In this document: positions 37,101-45,941 of the stretch, piece after piece
How the letters are laid out: each line of letters starts with the position of its first letter
How positions within the stretch are numbered: position 1 is the stretch's first letter
Assembly: GCA_964560425.1 (NCBI GenBank)
Contig: CAZLLE010000054.1
Span: 9,086-73,085, forward strand
Length of the DNA: 64,000 nucleotides
DNA from: CAZLLE01 sp964560425
GTDB lineage: Bacteria; Campylobacterota; Campylobacteria; Campylobacterales; QNZT01
Direction of reading: 5' to 3'
The notes under the pieces: generated by a model
Told to the model about the DNA's origin: nothing
Database searches by the model: none
What the model saw: only the letters and a program-made list of their open reading frames with translations
Made by a program: the position numbers and the translations under genes

Positions 37101-38176
37101 TGAGCAATTCCATCATATTTTCCTTCAGAATTAATAAAATCAAAAGGTGCCCAGTCGGGACCACCTCCAACAATAGCTATAGGATGTTCTTTAATCCAAG
37201 TTTTTTCCTCTTTTGTTAAAACTACTTTGTTTAAATTTTTTTCATTATAAAAAAAATCGTCATCTATAGTCTGTTTTTCTATAAATCCCAATTGATAATA
37301 TGTTTTTACTACTTGTGTATATCTATCTCTATCTATATTTCCAAGTTTTGTAAGATCAGGCATTATCATTTGATAAATACCACGAGCCTCAAATTCTAAT
37401 GTATCTTTTGTTTTTGATGGAGCATATTTTTTTAAAATTATATCTATCATCTCATTTTGATGTGAGAGAGCATATTGCCACCCTTTTAATGTGGCTCTTT
37501 TCATCTTTTCAACACGCATGGGGTGCTCTTTTAGCTCTTTTCTGCTCGTAAAAAAGTTGTCTCCATAAAAATCTATCCCATAACTTTTTGGATCTATAAT
37601 ATTTACTTCAATGCCCCTTTTTTTGAGCCAGTAAGGTTGAGATGTGGAGTATGCTGAAGTGATATCTACTTTTTTATTAATAAAGTCATCATAAGATGTA
37701 AAATCGGATATATTGACTTTATCAAAATTTCCTATAGTTTTTAAAATAAGTGCTTTAAATGGTATACCACCAGTTGATTTGAAAGAGTACATGATTTTTT
37801 TGTCAATCATGTCATAAGGTGTTGTAATATTTGAATCTCTATGAGAGAGAAGTACAAGAGGTGAGTGTTGAAAAATTTGAACGACAAGTACAACGGGGGA
37901 TTTTTGTATGTGATGGACTACAAGAGAACTATCACTTACTCCATATTGAGCATATCCATCTGTTACCTCTTTAATAAAATTACGATTAAAATCTATCTCT
38001 TTTAAGTTGACTTTTAGTCCTTCATCTTTATAGAAGCCCTTTTCAATAGCTGCATAATAACCTGCAAATTGAAATGAGTGTTTCCACTTTAGTTGAATAG
38101 TAATATTTTCACTGTTCTTGGCATTTATGATAGTGGTAAAGAAAAACATGATGAATATAAGAAAAATACTTTTCAT
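34160..38176 (-). CDS. Hybrid sensor kinase with three periplasmic binding-protein domains
   Basis: A 1338-residue membrane sensor. After a signal peptide come an NMT1/THI5-like domain (about 22-300, beginning ITIQLKWKHSFQFAGYYAA), two family-3 solute-binding domains (about 330-560 and 575-800), a membrane segment near 815-835, HisKA with MSHEIRTPMNS, an ATPase domain (DSGIGIT, GTGLGLAI), and a receiver (DLIFMDIKMPIMDGYEA). The C-terminal helical region resembles an HPt domain in position but shows no canonical HxxKG. This is a BvgS-like layout with an added THI5 sensor. Ligands unknown. A TATAAT-like element lies in the short gap upstream. Confidence 0.9.
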   Translation of the reverse strand: MKSIFLIFIMFFFTTIINAKNSENITIQLKWKHSFQFAGYYAAIEKGFYKDEGLKVNLKEIDFNRNFIKEVTDGYAQYGVSDSSLVVHHIQKSPVVLVVQIFQHSPLVLLSHRDSNITTPYDMIDKKIMYSFKSTGGIPFKALILKTIGNFDKVNISDFTSYDDFINKKVDITSAYSTSQPYWLKKRGIEVNIIDPKSYGIDFYGDNFFTSRKELKEHPMRVEKMKRATLKGWQYALSHQNEMIDIILKKYAPSKTKDTLEFEARGIYQMIMPDLTKLGNIDRDRYTQVVKTYYQLGFIEKQTIDDDFFYNEKNLNKVVLTKEEKTWIKEHPIAIVGGGPDWAPFDFINSEGKYDGIAHDYLNLISKKTGLKFDIQIDKWSNNLQKIRDGKIDLLNAVYYTDERANYMSYTKPYFEMLDYFFIRDDLNASTLKDLNNKRVAIPKGYAHEDIIKKEFPKVKIITVDTFFEAIEAVLENRADALFDTYVSLSYVLKKNSISTIIPFKSYHSNGNKKLYMSTTKNNPLLKSIIDKGLLAITESEKEKIYNKWVGKTKSTKTLLTKDETKYLLTNPTITFAGNPNYLPFEAFDENGNYTGIVADYLKELESQLEVSFKPIIVKKWEDSLKLASNRDVNIISSSINDIFLAKNYDPIKPYFTTPIVIITKNKHQFINDLKDIKDKNIAIIKNHSYIKEIYKKYPHNKFIEVENIDRAFNNLLNNQVEAILLSLPVASYIIKTKGLNKLKIAGKTTIQISPTLFIDKNRPLLKSAIEKAMKNIQFNRHSQILGKWQEVKFAKKIDYQLLFEIVSLLGFFLIGSLYWNRKLSNEIKARKKIEIQLAQAKKQAEEASLAKSEFLANMSHEIRTPMNSVLGFSELLEKQITDPIQKDYLDSIIRGGNALLDIINDILDLSKIEAGKIEISLESVDIKQLATEIELIFSVKLIQKDLHFELYVDQNIPKYLLLDSIRIRQILFNLIGNAIKFTDHGTIKLSIKKNHTNKQKNKVDLQIDVEDSGIGITKENLEHIFDSFEQQLGQDRQKYGGTGLGLAICKKLTQIMGGTIYAKSELNKGAKFTINLPNISISSIGAEPTNRKKSYENIHFKKATILIVDDIKDNRKLVVSTLSNYNLDSIEAKNGKDAIENLENIKVDLIFMDIKMPIMDGYEATKIIRNSKKLKDIPIIALTASIMGEDLQKIKEHKFDGYLRKPVSTNDILEQLSIFLKHKSLENQIVSDKNIKIDKPQNLTNVIEELKTDYKNSWNEIKDMGDFKLIYNFAESLERLGDENSINSLVNYAKELKINCNSFDIDQVDFMMNHFDKIIERLETQNFKNSKRSQDEN

Positions 38177-38225
38177 TAGTAGACTTTTTATCTTTTATTA
38201 AGACTCAATTATAGTAGAGTAATTA

Positions 38226-39962
38226 TTATAGGGTACTTGTCTCTTTGATTAATTCAAGGGATGGTTCATAAAAGTAATAGCCTTGAAATTGATCAATATC
38301 ATAATGTTTTAATGTCTCAAATACCTCTTTGGAGTGAACAAATTCAGCAATTACTTTGACTCCTAACTCTTTAGCTATCTGTGTTATTGCTTTGACCATA
38401 ACTTGAGTTTGAATATCTGTATCTATGTTTTTTATTAATGATCCATCTATTTTGATGTAATGAGGTTTAGTTTGTATAATATTTCTAAAGTTTGAAAAAC
38501 CACTTCCAAAATCATCTATTGCAACTTGTACTCCATATTTTTTAAACCTTGTTATAAAACTATGTAATATTTTATAATCTTTGATATCTTCACTCTCTAC
38601 TATTTCAAATATTAATCTATTGCCTATATCATGTTGTTCAAGTGTATCTGTTAATAATTTTATGATATTTTCATCAGTAAAGTCACTATACGCAAGATTT
38701 ATAGAGAGGGTATGTTGAGTTGTTATAAGAGTCTCTAAAGATTTTTTAATAACTTTCATTGAGAGCTTATTGTACTGTTTTGTAGCAATGGCAATATCTA
38801 AAAAAAAGTATGGGGATATGAGTTTTTCTCGATTACTTTCTAACTCTTTTAGCCTCATTAGTGTTTCAAATTTGACTATTTTTCCACTTTTATCTACAAT
38901 GGGTTGAAATACGGGAATAATATTATCATTTTCAAGTGCATATTGAATCCTCTTTTTCCAAAAAATTGTGTTTTGCATTTTTGGTAATGTATTCATTGAC
39001 TCATTATATATAACTAATGGCTTTTGAGTACTTTTTGCATGTTTTAGTGCTATATCTGCTTGAGTTAAGAGATTGTTTTTTTCAAGTGATACACCTATAG
39101 TTGCATCTACATATATCTCTTCTGCAAGTTTTTCAATGTATATTGGAAGATGTATAACAAATTCACTAAGATTTTGAATAAAACTTTTAAAACGATTGAT
39201 ACTCTTTTCTTGTGAACATATAGTAAATTCATCTCCAGATGTTCTATATATAGTGTAATTATATTGTTTTGTATGTATCTCTAATATATTTGCAAATTGT
39301 TTAATAATTTGATTTCCTGTGTCGGTACCATATAGATCATTGATGAATTGTAAACGATCTATATCAATTATAGCAAGAGTGTTGTATCTGTTTTTTTCAA
39401 GATTATAGCTTAGTGCATTACGATTTTTTAATTCTGTTAAATGGTCGGTATATAGTTGCTTTTTTAACTCTTTGGTTCTTTTTTTGACCTCCGATTCTAA
39501 ATCCAAATTTGATTTGATTATTTTTTCTTGATATTTATTTGAAATTTTTTCATTTTGAATATTGTAAGATATTTTATACAATGTCTGCATAAGTTGTTTC
39601 TCTTGCATCGGCTTTAATAAAAAACTGTCAATTCCAAGATTAATAAGTTTCAAAAGTATAGAAGAGTCATCATGTGCTGATATTACAGATATGTGTTGTT
39701 TTGGATTAATATCTATTATCTCTTTGATAAGTTGAAGACCATTTAAATTTGGCAAATTTATATCTGTTAAGAGAATATCAAATTTATTTTGGTTTTGTAT
39801 ATTTTTGTAAGCTTGTAGAGCCTCTTGACCATCTAAGCAGACTGTAACAGAGGAAAAGAGTAATTCAAAAAGTTCAACACTCTGTTTAATAATATCTGTA
39901 TCATCTTCTACATAGAGTAGATGTAAATCTTTTGTATAGTTATAGAGTATTTTAAAGTCCAT
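38226..39962 (-). CDS. REC-GGDEF-EAL c-di-GMP signalling protein
   Basis: A 578-residue soluble protein: receiver domain (LYVEDD, Asp in LLTDINLPNLNG, Lys in LLKPM), GGDEF domain with the signature TSGDEF rather than GGDEF, and EAL domain with ETLMRL instead of EAL but keeping VAIDDFGSGFSNF, IKIDGSLIKN and the FQGYYFYEP end. The diguanylate cyclase half may be weak or inactive; the phosphodiesterase half retains the main acidic residues. It lies upstream of the hybrid kinase, a likely phosphodonor partner. Confidence 0.88.
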   Translation of the reverse strand: MDFKILYNYTKDLHLLYVEDDTDIIKQSVELFELLFSSVTVCLDGQEALQAYKNIQNQNKFDILLTDINLPNLNGLQLIKEIIDINPKQHISVISAHDDSSILLKLINLGIDSFLLKPMQEKQLMQTLYKISYNIQNEKISNKYQEKIIKSNLDLESEVKKRTKELKKQLYTDHLTELKNRNALSYNLEKNRYNTLAIIDIDRLQFINDLYGTDTGNQIIKQFANILEIHTKQYNYTIYRTSGDEFTICSQEKSINRFKSFIQNLSEFVIHLPIYIEKLAEEIYVDATIGVSLEKNNLLTQADIALKHAKSTQKPLVIYNESMNTLPKMQNTIFWKKRIQYALENDNIIPVFQPIVDKSGKIVKFETLMRLKELESNREKLISPYFFLDIAIATKQYNKLSMKVIKKSLETLITTQHTLSINLAYSDFTDENIIKLLTDTLEQHDIGNRLIFEIVESEDIKDYKILHSFITRFKKYGVQVAIDDFGSGFSNFRNIIQTKPHYIKIDGSLIKNIDTDIQTQVMVKAITQIAKELGVKVIAEFVHSKEVFETLKHYDIDQFQGYYFYEPSLELIKETSTL

Positions 39963-40051
39963 TATGAATTAGCCTCTTTCAAATCTAAATATTATAATTA
40001 ATATCGTCAAAAGTTATTATTTATTGAAATATAGTATAAAGTTCATAGAAG

Positions 40052-40094
40052 AACCAAAGTTATACTCCAGAATTTTTAGAGTATAATTTTGGTT
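40052..40094 (-). terminator. Terminator hairpin after gap-pgk-tpiA
   Basis: A 16-base stem (AACCAAA-TTATACTC arms, one non-Watson-Crick position) with an 11-base loop lies just beyond the tpiA stop. The T-run on the minus strand is weak. Confidence 0.6.
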
Positions 40095-40099
40095 ATATT

Positions 40100-40798
40100 T
40101 TATGTAGTTTTGTTTGAAATCTCAATCATTTCTACAAATGATTTAATATCCCAACTAGCAGTTCCTACCAAGATACCATCACAATTTTTAATATCCAAAA
40201 TCTCTTTGGTATTGGCAACTTTTACACTTCCTCCATAAAGAAGAGGTTTATCTACCTTCTCTTTTAAGAGTGCAAGTGTCTCTTCTATCTGTTCTACTGA
40301 AGCAGTAAGTCCTGTTCCAATAGCCCATACAGGTTCATAAGCAATTATAAGTTTTTCATATTTTGTATCAATACCTTCGAGTTGAGTAAGGTTATATGCC
40401 ATAACAGCTTCTATTCCCTCTTCTCTCACCTCTTTTGGCTCTCCTATACAATATACTATTTCAAATCCCTCTTGTGCGTAAAAATCAAATTTTTTGGCAC
40501 ATAACTCTTGAGATTCACCCATTATATGTCGTCTTTCACTATGACCAATTAGAATAGTTTTTAGATTAAATTCATCAATTTGATCTAAGCCTATCTCTCC
40601 TGTAAAAGAGCCATTTTTTGTAGGGTGAGCATTTTGAACACCTAATCTCATATTATTAGGTAGTTCAAAACTATCTAATGCAGAAGCGGGAGGAAATACT
40701 AAAACAGTGCTATCTGTTTTACTATTTTTTAGTTCACTAATATACTCTTTTGTAGAGGCTCTTGTATGGTTTGTTTTGAAGTTTGCTGCGATAATCAT
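40100..40798 (-). CDS. tpiA: Triosephosphate isomerase
   Basis: A 232-residue glycolytic isomerase. Substrate Lys in AANFKTNHT, catalytic His in GHSERRHIMG, catalytic Glu in AYEPVWAIGTG and phosphate loop GILVGTAS are present. ATG at 40798 gives the usual MIIAANFK start and overlaps the pgk stop; a longer reading from 40825 is not needed. Compact form as in Campylobacter. Third gene of gap-pgk-tpiA. Confidence 0.95.
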   Translation of the reverse strand: MIIAANFKTNHTRASTKEYISELKNSKTDSTVLVFPPASALDSFELPNNMRLGVQNAHPTKNGSFTGEIGLDQIDEFNLKTILIGHSERRHIMGESQELCAKKFDFYAQEGFEIVYCIGEPKEVREEGIEAVMAYNLTQLEGIDTKYEKLIIAYEPVWAIGTGLTASVEQIEETLALLKEKVDKPLLYGGSVKVANTKEILDIKNCDGILVGTASWDIKSFVEMIEISNKTT

Positions 40799-40799
40799 A

Positions 40800-41999
40800 T
40801 CAATCTTTCTTAACCGCTTCAACACCCGGAAGAGTTTTGCCTTCTAATAGTTCAAGACTAGCACCACCACCTGTAGAGATAAATGTCATCTCATCAACAT
40901 CACCAGCTCTTTGAGCAACATCAGCAGTATCACCACCACCTACAATTGTAGTAGCATGAGACTCTGCTATATAGTGACTCATCATGAAACTTCCTTTTGA
41001 AAATTTATCAATTTCATAAACACCCATTGGACCATTCCAAAGAATAGTTTGAGCATCATTTAGTGCTTCACGAAATAGTCTATTACTAGCAGGACCAATA
41101 TCAAGTCCCATCCAACCTTTTGGTATCTCTTGAATTGGCAAAAACTTGACAGGTGCATCTGCACTCATTTTAGGAGCTACAACAAGATCAACAGGAAGAT
41201 AAAGTTTTACACCAAGTCCCATTGCTCTATACATAATTCTTTTTGCATCTTCCATGAGATGGTTTTCAACCAATGAATTTCCAATCTCATGACCTTGTGC
41301 TTTTAAAAATGTAAATGCCATACCACCACCGATAATCAACTTATCTACCTTTTCAATTAGACTCACCAATGCTTCAAGTTTTCCAGATACTTTACTTCCT
41401 CCAACAACAGCTACAAATGGTCTTGATGGTTGCATTACTGTTCTATGAAAAAAGTTAACCTCTTTTTGCATTAAAAATCCAGCTGCTTTATGCCCCTTAT
41501 CAAATAGAGCAGGTAGGGCATAAATTGAAGCATGTTTTCTATGGCTAGCTCCAAAGGCATCATTAATATAAACATCTGCAATAGATGCTAATTTAGAAGC
41601 AAATTCTGCATCATTACTCATCTCACCGGGATTATATCTCAAGTTTTCAAGTAGTAAAATTTCACCATTTTTAAGATTTTTTGCTTTTTCAATGGTATCA
41701 TCTTGAATTACATTATCAGCTAAAATAATCTCTTGTTTGAGAAGTGAATGTAATCTTTTATGTACAATTTTTAATGAGAAATTTTCAGGATCCCAATTAT
41801 CTGGATCAGGTCTTCCATAGTGACTTGCCAAAATAATTTTACAATCATTATCAATACAATAACGGATTGTTGGAAGTGCTGAACGAATTCTTCGATCATC
41901 ACTAATATTTCCAAATTCATCTTTTGGTACATTAAAGTCACATCTAATAAAGACTCTTTTGCCCTCTAAATCTAGATCCTTTATCGATAGGAGTTCCAT
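40800..41999 (-). CDS. pgk: Phosphoglycerate kinase
   Basis: A 399-residue two-domain kinase catalysing ATP formation from 1,3-bisphosphoglycerate. Motifs: VFIRCDFNVP, ASHYGRPD, GDTADVAQRAG preceded by GGG, and FISTGGGASLELLEG at the C-terminus. Its start codon shares one base with the gap stop (TAATG-type junction), so it is translationally coupled. Confidence 0.96.
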   Translation of the reverse strand: MELLSIKDLDLEGKRVFIRCDFNVPKDEFGNISDDRRIRSALPTIRYCIDNDCKIILASHYGRPDPDNWDPENFSLKIVHKRLHSLLKQEIILADNVIQDDTIEKAKNLKNGEILLLENLRYNPGEMSNDAEFASKLASIADVYINDAFGASHRKHASIYALPALFDKGHKAAGFLMQKEVNFFHRTVMQPSRPFVAVVGGSKVSGKLEALVSLIEKVDKLIIGGGMAFTFLKAQGHEIGNSLVENHLMEDAKRIMYRAMGLGVKLYLPVDLVVAPKMSADAPVKFLPIQEIPKGWMGLDIGPASNRLFREALNDAQTILWNGPMGVYEIDKFSKGSFMMSHYIAESHATTIVGGGDTADVAQRAGDVDEMTFISTGGGASLELLEGKTLPGVEAVKKD

Positions 42000-43009
42000 T
42001 ATTTTCCCTCACTCATGATATGTTTTGCCATATCAACTAGTCTACTAGAATACCCCCACTCATTGTCATACCATGCTAAAACTTTAACCATATTTCCATC
42101 AACTACCTGTGTCATGTCTGCTGCAACAATTGCACTTTTATTTGATCCAATAAAGTCAGATGATACTCTTTGGTCTAAATCTACTTCAATTAAACCAGCC
42201 ATTGCTCCATTTTGAGCTTTATTAAATGCTTCATTTACCTCTTCTACTGTTGTCTCTTTTTTTACCATAACATTTAGATCAACAATAGATACATTTGGTG
42301 TTGGTACTCTAATAGCTTGACCATTTAACTTCCCTTTTAGGTGAGGCATAACTAGTGCTATAGCTTTTGCTGCACCTGTAGAAGTTGGGATCATGTTAAC
42401 AGCTGCTGCTCTTGCACGACGAGGATCTTTAGAGTGTTTAATATCCAAAATCTTTTGATCATTTGTATATGAGTGACAAGTTGTAACTAACCCTTTTTCA
42501 ACTCCAAATGCATCATCAAGAACTTTTGTAATAGGAGCCAAGCAGTTTGTAGTACAACTTGCATTAGATATTATTTTTTCTCCCTTATAACTATCCTCAT
42601 TTACACCCATTACAAATGTAGCAGTCTCTTTATCTTTTGCTGGTGCTGAGAAAAGAACTTTTTTAATACCTTTATCAAGATATGCTTGTGATTTTTCTTG
42701 AGTATAAAATGCTCCTGTACACTCCAAAAGAAGTTCCGCTCCATAAGCTGCAAAATCTAAATTATTTGGATCTCTATCATTTAAAAATTTTACTTTAGAG
42801 TCTCCAATTTGCATATAATCATCTTCTAAGATTTCAACGCTCTTACCAAATGCACCATGTACACTATCATATTTTAGAAGATATTGTGTCATCTCTCTTG
42901 CCGCTGTATCATTTACCGCAACCAACTCCATATCATCACGATCCGATAAAATTCTAGCAACACATCTCCCTATTCTTCCAAATCCAGTAATAGCAACTTT
43001 TATAGCCAT
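41999..43009 (-). CDS. gap: Glyceraldehyde-3-phosphate dehydrogenase
   Basis: A 336-residue dehydrogenase of glycolysis/gluconeogenesis. Rossmann GFGRIGR (9-15), Asp34 after the second strand suggesting NAD preference, catalytic Cys152 in SNASCTTNCLAP and the usual WYDNEWGYS end. AAGGAG precedes the ATG. First gene of gap-pgk-tpiA, divergent from nadD as in Campylobacter (Cj1403c/Cj1404). Confidence 0.96.
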   Translation of the reverse strand: MAIKVAITGFGRIGRCVARILSDRDDMELVAVNDTAAREMTQYLLKYDSVHGAFGKSVEILEDDYMQIGDSKVKFLNDRDPNNLDFAAYGAELLLECTGAFYTQEKSQAYLDKGIKKVLFSAPAKDKETATFVMGVNEDSYKGEKIISNASCTTNCLAPITKVLDDAFGVEKGLVTTCHSYTNDQKILDIKHSKDPRRARAAAVNMIPTSTGAAKAIALVMPHLKGKLNGQAIRVPTPNVSIVDLNVMVKKETTVEEVNEAFNKAQNGAMAGLIEVDLDQRVSSDFIGSNKSAIVAADMTQVVDGNMVKVLAWYDNEWGYSSRLVDMAKHIMSEGK

Positions 43010-43033
43010 GTAAACTCCTTTATTTAACTTTAT

Positions 43034-43041
43034 TGTATAAT
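43034..43041. promoter_or_regulatory. Overlapping divergent -10 elements for gap and nadD
   Basis: The plus strand reads TTGTATAAT (TATAAT at 43036-43041) for nadD; the same bases on the minus strand read ATTATACAAT, a -10-like TATACA facing gap. The near-palindrome means the two promoters may compete. Confidence 0.45.
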
Positions 43042-43098
43042 TACAACTATCGACATGTTACTAAAAAATTTTAATATTTTTGATTAAAGAGAGTTTAA

Positions 43099-43647
43099 AT
43101 GAAGGTTGCAATTTTTGGTGGAAGTTTTGATCCTCCTCATATAGGACATGAGCAGACAATAAATCAAGCTCTTTTAAAGTTAGATATTGATCTTCTTCTA
43201 GTTATTCCTACTTTTTTGAACCCTTTTAAAGAGAAATTTTTTACTCCTGCCTCTATTCGTATGCAATGGATGCAAAAATTGGTAAAAAGATACTCAAAAG
43301 TTAAGATATTAGATTATGAGATAATGCAAAATAGAGCGGTAAGCTCAATTGAGACTGTAGAGTATATTATTGATCTTTATAAACCTTCAAAAATTTATTT
43401 AATTATTGGAGCTGATAATTTAGAAAAGTTACCACATTGGAATAAATATGAGAGATTAAAAGATCTTGTAGAATTTGTAATTGCTTCAAGAGATGATATA
43501 AAAATACCTATAAACTTGAAAAAATTAAATATTAATGTTAGTATTAGCTCAACTAACTTAAGAGATAAATTAGATAAAAAATATTTACCTGCTATAATTG
43601 CAGATGAAATAATAGATTACAGGGAGAAAGATGAATCCAAGAGTTGA
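43099..43647 (+). CDS. nadD: Nicotinate-nucleotide adenylyltransferase
   Basis: A 182-residue enzyme making deamido-NAD. Nucleotidyltransferase signature FGGSFDPPHIGHE (residues 6-18) and the C-terminal SISSTNLRDK (ISSTxxR) motif are clear. GAGAG precedes the ATG. It overlaps rsfS by 17 bases, as in many bacteria. Confidence 0.95.
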   Translation: MKVAIFGGSFDPPHIGHEQTINQALLKLDIDLLLVIPTFLNPFKEKFFTPASIRMQWMQKLVKRYSKVKILDYEIMQNRAVSSIETVEYIIDLYKPSKIYLIIGADNLEKLPHWNKYERLKDLVEFVIASRDDIKIPINLKKLNINVSISSTNLRDKLDKKYLPAIIADEIIDYREKDESKS

Positions 43648-43957
43648 TAATATTGTTAATATTATAGATGAGAAAAAAGGTGAGAGTATTGAAGTTTTTG
43701 ATATGAGAGATAAGGACTATTTTGTAGATTTTGTTGTTTTAACTACAACAATAGGGCAGAGACATGGTACTTCTCTTGTAGATACTCTTAAAAAAGAGTT
43801 AAAATTATTGGATGAAGATATTTTAAATATTGAACAGAGTGAAAATTGGTCGGTTCTTGATCTAGGTGATATTTTGATTCATCTACTTACCCCAGAATAT
43901 CGTGCAACTTATAACTTAGAAGAATTTTTGACAAAAAGAGAATCAGAAGAAGATTAA
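43631..43957 (+). CDS. rsfS: Ribosomal silencing factor RsfS
   Basis: A 108-residue protein of the RsfS/DUF143 family that binds L14 and blocks subunit joining in starvation. The core pattern DYFVDFVVLTTTIGQRHG and NWSVLDLGDILIHLLTPEYRATYNLE is diagnostic. Coupled to nadD by overlap. Confidence 0.94.
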   Translation: MNPRVDNIVNIIDEKKGESIEVFDMRDKDYFVDFVVLTTTIGQRHGTSLVDTLKKELKLLDEDILNIEQSENWSVLDLGDILIHLLTPEYRATYNLEEFLTKRESEED

Positions 43958-44022
43958 AATAAAATTTATGTTACTTTTTTAAGCAAGATATAATTCTTTG
44001 CTCATGACAACATAGCTTAGAC

Positions 44023-44051
44023 TTGACAATATTGTTTCTTTACTATAGAAT
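44023..44051 (+). promoter_or_regulatory. Consensus-like promoter of the PAS gene
   Basis: TTGACA (44023-44028) and TAGAAT (44046-44051) are separated by 17 bases, about 45 bases before the start of the PAS gene. A clear -35 box is uncommon in this phylum. Confidence 0.6.
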
Positions 44052-44095
44052 ATTATGTTAATATAAAAAATAAATAATAACTAAAGGTCTAATAC

Positions 44096-44764
44096 ATGTT
44101 GGCATTTGAAAAATTTCCTAAAAAAACTCCAGACAATCCATTTGTGCCTGAAGAGACCAAATTTGAGAGACCAACACCAATTGACAAAGAGATAGAACTA
44201 GATCCCAAGCGATATATTATGAGTAAAACTGATCCAAAAGGTATTATCGAATATGGTAATGAATATTTTGTAGAGATTAGTGGATATCGTGAGAGTGAGC
44301 TTGTTGGAAAACCTCATAATATTATTAGACATCCAGACATGCCAAAAGTAGTTTTCAAACTTCTTTGGGATAGGATTCAGAATAGAAAAAATATTTTTGC
44401 AATTGTTAAAAATCTTTCAAAAAGTGGTAGGTACTATTGGGTAATTACAGATTTTGATGTAAAGGTAAATAAAGCAACAAATGAAATTGTTGGTTATTTT
44501 GCATACAGAAGATCAGCTCCAAAACATGCTGTAAAAGAGATAGAAAAAGTTTACAAAAAACTTATTGAGATAGAAAAAGAGGGAGGCGTTAAAGCTTCTG
44601 AAAAATATTTCACAGGATTTTTAGAAGAGCAGGGTAAAACTTATGATCAATATATTGATGAAATTACAGAAAATACAGGTTTTGTCAAGATGTGGTTTAA
44701 AGCTATGAAAAAATTCTTTTCACATTCAGATAGTGATAGACATCACTCATCTCTATCTTTCTAA
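44096..44764 (+). CDS. PAS-domain protein, Aer/CetB-like energy sensor
   Basis: A 222-residue soluble protein with one PAS domain (about 35-150): ITDPKG-like entry, NEYFVEISGYRESELVGKPHNIIRHPDMPK and WDRIQNRKNIFAIVKNLSKSGRYYWV, matching the FAD-binding PAS of Aer and Campylobacter CetB. The C-terminal 70 residues are helical. It has no chemoreceptor signalling domain, so like CetB it would need a partner. AAAGG precedes the ATG by 9 bases. Monocistronic with a strong terminator. Confidence 0.85.
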   Translation: MLAFEKFPKKTPDNPFVPEETKFERPTPIDKEIELDPKRYIMSKTDPKGIIEYGNEYFVEISGYRESELVGKPHNIIRHPDMPKVVFKLLWDRIQNRKNIFAIVKNLSKSGRYYWVITDFDVKVNKATNEIVGYFAYRRSAPKHAVKEIEKVYKKLIEIEKEGGVKASEKYFTGFLEEQGKTYDQYIDEITENTGFVKMWFKAMKKFFSHSDSDRHHSSLSF

Positions 44765-44765
44765 G

Positions 44766-44800
44766 TTAGATTGTTTGGCAATTATTGCCAAACAATCTAA
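44766..44800. terminator. Bidirectional terminator containing the M20 stop codon
   Basis: A perfect 16-bp stem (TTAGATTGTTTGGCAA and complement) with a 3-base loop. It begins one base after the PAS stop and its right arm includes the stop codon (44797-44799) of the convergent peptidase gene. Confidence 0.85.
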
Positions 44801-45906
44801 TTAAACCGATTTTCCATAAGTGCGGAGAGTATTTTTTCACTCAAATCAATTCTATCTATAAAACTTTTTTTAGAAGCCCTTTCATTTACAGTATGATCTC
44901 CATCACCAAATGGTCCAAATCCATCTAAGGTTATTACACCTGCATTTGATATAATATTTGCATCACTAACACCACCTCTTTTTTCAGTAAGCAATTTTTC
45001 TCCACAAATATTTTCAATCTGCTCAAGAAAATGAGCTTGCTCATTTATGGGTTGCATGACATCTCTTTGAATTCCTCCCAAAAAGAGAGTCTCTACTCCT
45101 TTAACTACACTGTTGTCTACGATCTCTTGCATCTGTTTCAAGACTCTATCTCTCTCTTTGATATCTGTATATCTAATTTCAACAACAAGTTGAGCTGTAG
45201 GGGATATTGTATTTGCTCCGATTCCTCCATCAATTTTACCCACATTGACTGTTGTCTCTTTTTCAAGGTTTGTTAAGGCTGTTAAATCAATTAGTTTGTG
45301 AGCTGCTTCCAAATTAGCATTGATTCCATGAATATAGTTATTTCCCGCATGTGCTGCCTTTCCTATAATCTCTATAAAAAAAGTGCCAACTCCTTTTCTC
45401 CCTATTACAACTTCACCATTTTCTCCCGCAGCTTCATAAACCAAACAGTAATCATAATCTTTTGCTAGTTCCATAGTTACAAATTTGGAGTCATCACTTC
45501 CTGTCTCTTCATCACTGACTAGAAGCATATCTATATTTTTAATCTCTTTATACTTCTCTTTTATTTGACGCAGTGCCATTAGGGCTATATAATTTCCACC
45601 CTTCATATCACACACACCCGGACCATAAATCCACTCTTCATCTTCTTTAAAATTTTCAAAACTATTTGGAGGAAAAACTGTATCTAAATGTCCAAGAAGA
45701 AGAACTTTTTTACCTTTTTGCTTTTTAGATATAAAATGTAGATGATTTCCTATCTTCTCTCTATTGTACGATATTCTCTCAAAGCCTAAATTCTCCATCC
45801 ATGTTGTAAAGATATCACCATTTTTATCTACACCCTCTTTATTCTTAGTATAAGAATTTAGCTCTATAATGGATTTTAGTTCATAAAAATCAAACTTTTT
45901 ATACAT
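44797..45906 (-). CDS. M20-family metallopeptidase (glutamate carboxypeptidase-like)
   Basis: A 369-residue amidohydrolase with two-zinc M20 motifs: LLGHLDTVFP (His, Asp), GVCDMKGG (bridging Asp), SDEETGS (catalytic and zinc Glu) and the C-terminal GDGDHTVNERA His. It resembles the CPG2/ArgE/DapE group; CPG2-like enzymes remove C-terminal glutamate from peptides or folates. No signal peptide, so cytoplasmic. It is divergent from two ATP-grasp ligase genes and shares their control region, which suggests that it may hydrolyse the product of those ligases. The substrate is unknown. Confidence 0.85.
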   Translation of the reverse strand: MYKKFDFYELKSIIELNSYTKNKEGVDKNGDIFTTWMENLGFERISYNREKIGNHLHFISKKQKGKKVLLLGHLDTVFPPNSFENFKEDEEWIYGPGVCDMKGGNYIALMALRQIKEKYKEIKNIDMLLVSDEETGSDDSKFVTMELAKDYDYCLVYEAAGENGEVVIGRKGVGTFFIEIIGKAAHAGNNYIHGINANLEAAHKLIDLTALTNLEKETTVNVGKIDGGIGANTISPTAQLVVEIRYTDIKERDRVLKQMQEIVDNSVVKGVETLFLGGIQRDVMQPINEQAHFLEQIENICGEKLLTEKRGGVSDANIISNAGVITLDGFGPFGDGDHTVNERASKKSFIDRIDLSEKILSALMENRFN

Positions 45907-45941
45907 TTTTATCTTTTCCTCTTAATCTTTTTTATATTAAA

